A DNA stretch of 8,930 nt from Gammaproteobacteria bacterium (GTDB lineage Bacteria > Pseudomonadota > Gammaproteobacteria > GCA-001735895), in assembly GCA_003645435.1 (NCBI GenBank), contig QNFD01000092.1, positions 1 to 8,930 of the forward strand, written 5' to 3'. Positions 7,620-8,930 of this stretch are shown piece by piece. The translations under genes were made by a program, and so were the position numbers. How positions within the stretch are numbered: position 1 is the first letter of the stretch; every line of letters starts with the position of its first letter. A model generated the notes under the pieces. The model saw only the letters and a program-made list of their open reading frames with translations. It made no database searches and was not told the DNA's origin.

Positions 7620-8282
7620 ACCTACCAATTGATTATATTTGACTGGGATGGGACCCTGGTCGATTCACAGGCCCAAATTATCTCCTGTATGCAGGTGGCT
7701 TTCGAGCGCATCGGTTTGGAAAAACCCGAGACATCGGCTATACGTCATATTATCGGGCTAAGCCTGGAAGCTGCTTTTTACCGCCTCGCCCCACAGATAG
7801 ATCATTCATTGGCCCTGCAACTGGTCGATGCCTACCGTGAACACTCTTTCACCAACAGTAATTTTTCTACCGAGTTGTTTGCCGGGGTAAGGACAGGGTT
7901 GTTGAACCTGAAAGAACAGGGGTTCTATCTCGCGGTGGCAACAGGCAAGGGCAGGCATGGTCTGGACGCGGCGCTAAACGGTAGCAATCTGGCGGAGTTC
8001 TTTGATATCACCCGATGTGCCGATGAAACCCGTTCCAAACCGGATCCTCTAATGCTGGACGAGATTTTAACCGATTTGGATATTCATGTAGACAGGGCTC
8101 TCATGATCGGCGATACAAGCTATGATATACAGATGGCAAACAATATTGGTATGGATTCGATCGCGGTAACTTACGGTATGCATGAAGCGCATCACTTGCG
8201 TCCCCTGAAACCTCGGCATTTAATCAACCACTTTTCTGAAATTCAGCACTTGATAGGCAAGAAAACACATGTCCGATCCTAA
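7608..8282 (+). CDS. HAD-IA family phosphatase (phosphoglycolate phosphatase-like)
   Basis: A haloacid-dehalogenase-type hydrolase that should remove phosphate from a small metabolite; the substrate is not known from sequence. All four HAD motifs are visible: DWDGT at 12-16 (nucleophile D12, acid/base D14), T112 in AVATGKG, K144 in SKPDP, and GDTSYD at 168-173 (D169, D173 for magnesium). A helical cap lies at about 20-90, making it subfamily IA. The 224 residues are typical. Its place between rluC and sppA is the same as that of an uncharacterised HAD gene in Pseudomonas. The first four codons belong to the right terminal repeat of the inserted element; the ancestral N-terminus was probably Met-Ser-Arg-Thr-Tyr rather than the present Met-Arg-Ala-Arg-Thr-Tyr. 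Its end overlaps the sppA start by 14 bp. Confidence 0.92.
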   Translation: MRARTYQLIIFDWDGTLVDSQAQIISCMQVAFERIGLEKPETSAIRHIIGLSLEAAFYRLAPQIDHSLALQLVDAYREHSFTNSNFSTELFAGVRTGLLNLKEQGFYLAVATGKGRHGLDAALNGSNLAEFFDITRCADETRSKPDPLMLDEILTDLDIHVDRALMIGDTSYDIQMANNIGMDSIAVTYGMHEAHHLRPLKPRHLINHFSEIQHLIGKKTHVRS

Positions 8283-8930
8283 TAATGAAATTGATTACCA
8301 AAAAATCGTGCAAAAACTCGCATTCGCAGCGATTAACGAACAACGACGCGCCCGGCGTTGGCGCATATTCTTTACATCGCTGTTTTTTCTGTATGTGACA
8401 GTAGTCGGTTTTATGCTGATTGATGGCGGTGACCAGGATGCGGCGGAAGAGGGCAGACACACCGCTCTGGTACTGATGCCAGGGGTGATCGCCAGCGGTG
8501 AGGAGGCCGGTGCGGAGAATGTCATAGCGGGGCTGAAGGCGGCATTTAAAGATGAAGATACCGCAGGTGTTATTCTCGAAATAAATTCCCCTGGTGGATC
8601 ACCGGTGCAATCTGCTTATATATACGACGAAATCAGACGCCTGCGTATCGAACATGAAAGCATACCTCTATACGTGGTGATATCGGATATGGCGGCCTCC
8701 GGCGGTTACTTTGTCGCCGCCGCCGCGGATAAAATATATGTTAATAAATCGAGCCTGGTCGGCTCTATCGGTGTGCGTATGGATAGTTTTGGCGCCGTTG
8801 ACCTGATGAAGAAAGTAGGTGTCGAGCGTCGATTGATCATTGCAGGCAAAACCAAGGGCCTGGCCGATCCGTTTCTACCCGAGAACCCCGAACAAACCGC
8901 GCATCTGCAACAAATGTTAGATGAGGTTCA
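8269..8930 (+). CDS. sppA: Signal peptide peptidase SppA, short S49 form, N-terminal 220 residues (3' end beyond the right edge)
   Basis: SppA-type S49 peptidases are membrane-anchored serine proteases that degrade signal peptides left after secretion. The visible part has a charged cytoplasmic N-terminus, one membrane segment at about 33-51 and the start of the protease domain. INSPGGSP at 105-112 is the conserved glycine-rich motif, S144 in MAASGGYF is the nucleophile, and K196 in GKTKGLADPF is the likely Lys general base of the Ser-Lys dyad. LVGSIGV at 163-169 is also typical. A single protease domain with an N-terminal anchor points to the short, about 320-residue form rather than the tandem E. 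coli SppA. The ATG overlaps the end of the HAD gene in another frame, which suggests translational coupling; the Shine-Dalgarno (AGG at 8255-8257) is weak. The gene order matches Pseudomonas. Confidence 0.93.
   Translation, partial: MSDPNNEIDYQKIVQKLAFAAINEQRRARRWRIFFTSLFFLYVTVVGFMLIDGGDQDAAEEGRHTALVLMPGVIASGEEAGAENVIAGLKAAFKDEDTAGVILEINSPGGSPVQSAYIYDEIRRLRIEHESIPLYVVISDMAASGGYFVAAAADKIYVNKSSLVGSIGVRMDSFGAVDLMKKVGVERRLIIAGKTKGLADPFLPENPEQTAHLQQMLDEV

Noticed and set aside
8224..8525. Minus-strand open frames at the HAD/sppA junction
   Set aside because: They are antisense to the overlapping ends of two well-supported genes.

Overview
The window is an ordinary chromosomal segment of a gammaproteobacterium. 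It carries the divergent rne/rluC pair, with RNase E catalytic residues at the same numbers as in E. coli, the rluC - HAD phosphatase - sppA order known from Pseudomonas, and the crcB-serS pair also known from that class. The genus cannot be told from the sequence. The most unusual feature is a small non-coding transposable element at the junction between rluC and the HAD gene.

Layout. Positions 1-646 (minus) hold the N-terminal half of queG, which runs off the left edge. A short divergent promoter region separates it from a plus-strand cluster: crcB (fluoride channel), serS (seryl-tRNA synthetase), a small membrane-anchored DUF4124-type protein and an OmpH/Skp-type periplasmic chaperone. A 10-bp stem hairpin closes the cluster. 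The DUF4124 gene is cut by an in-frame TAA, yet its frame stays open and protein-like for 40 more codons, ending just before skp.

From 3576 to 6107 (minus) lies rne, convergent with skp. It has a well-conserved catalytic half and a repeat-rich disordered C-terminal half containing a likely membrane-anchoring helix, an Arg/Asn-rich RNA-binding tract and twelve tandem pentapeptides. A 367-bp divergent intergenic region holds the rne leader and the rluC promoter.

From 6475 to the right edge (plus) run rluC, a HAD-IA phosphatase and sppA (N-terminal part only). Between rluC and the HAD gene sits a MITE-like element with perfect 17-bp terminal inverted repeats and CTAG at both ends. Removing the element and one CTAG rebuilds a TAATG stop-start junction between rluC and the HAD gene, in frame. 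The HAD gene now starts at an ATG inside the element's right terminal repeat.

The genes are mostly translation and RNA functions (tRNA charging, queuosine synthesis, 23S rRNA pseudouridylation, RNA decay) plus envelope quality control (Skp, SppA). No defence, phage or biosynthetic island is visible.
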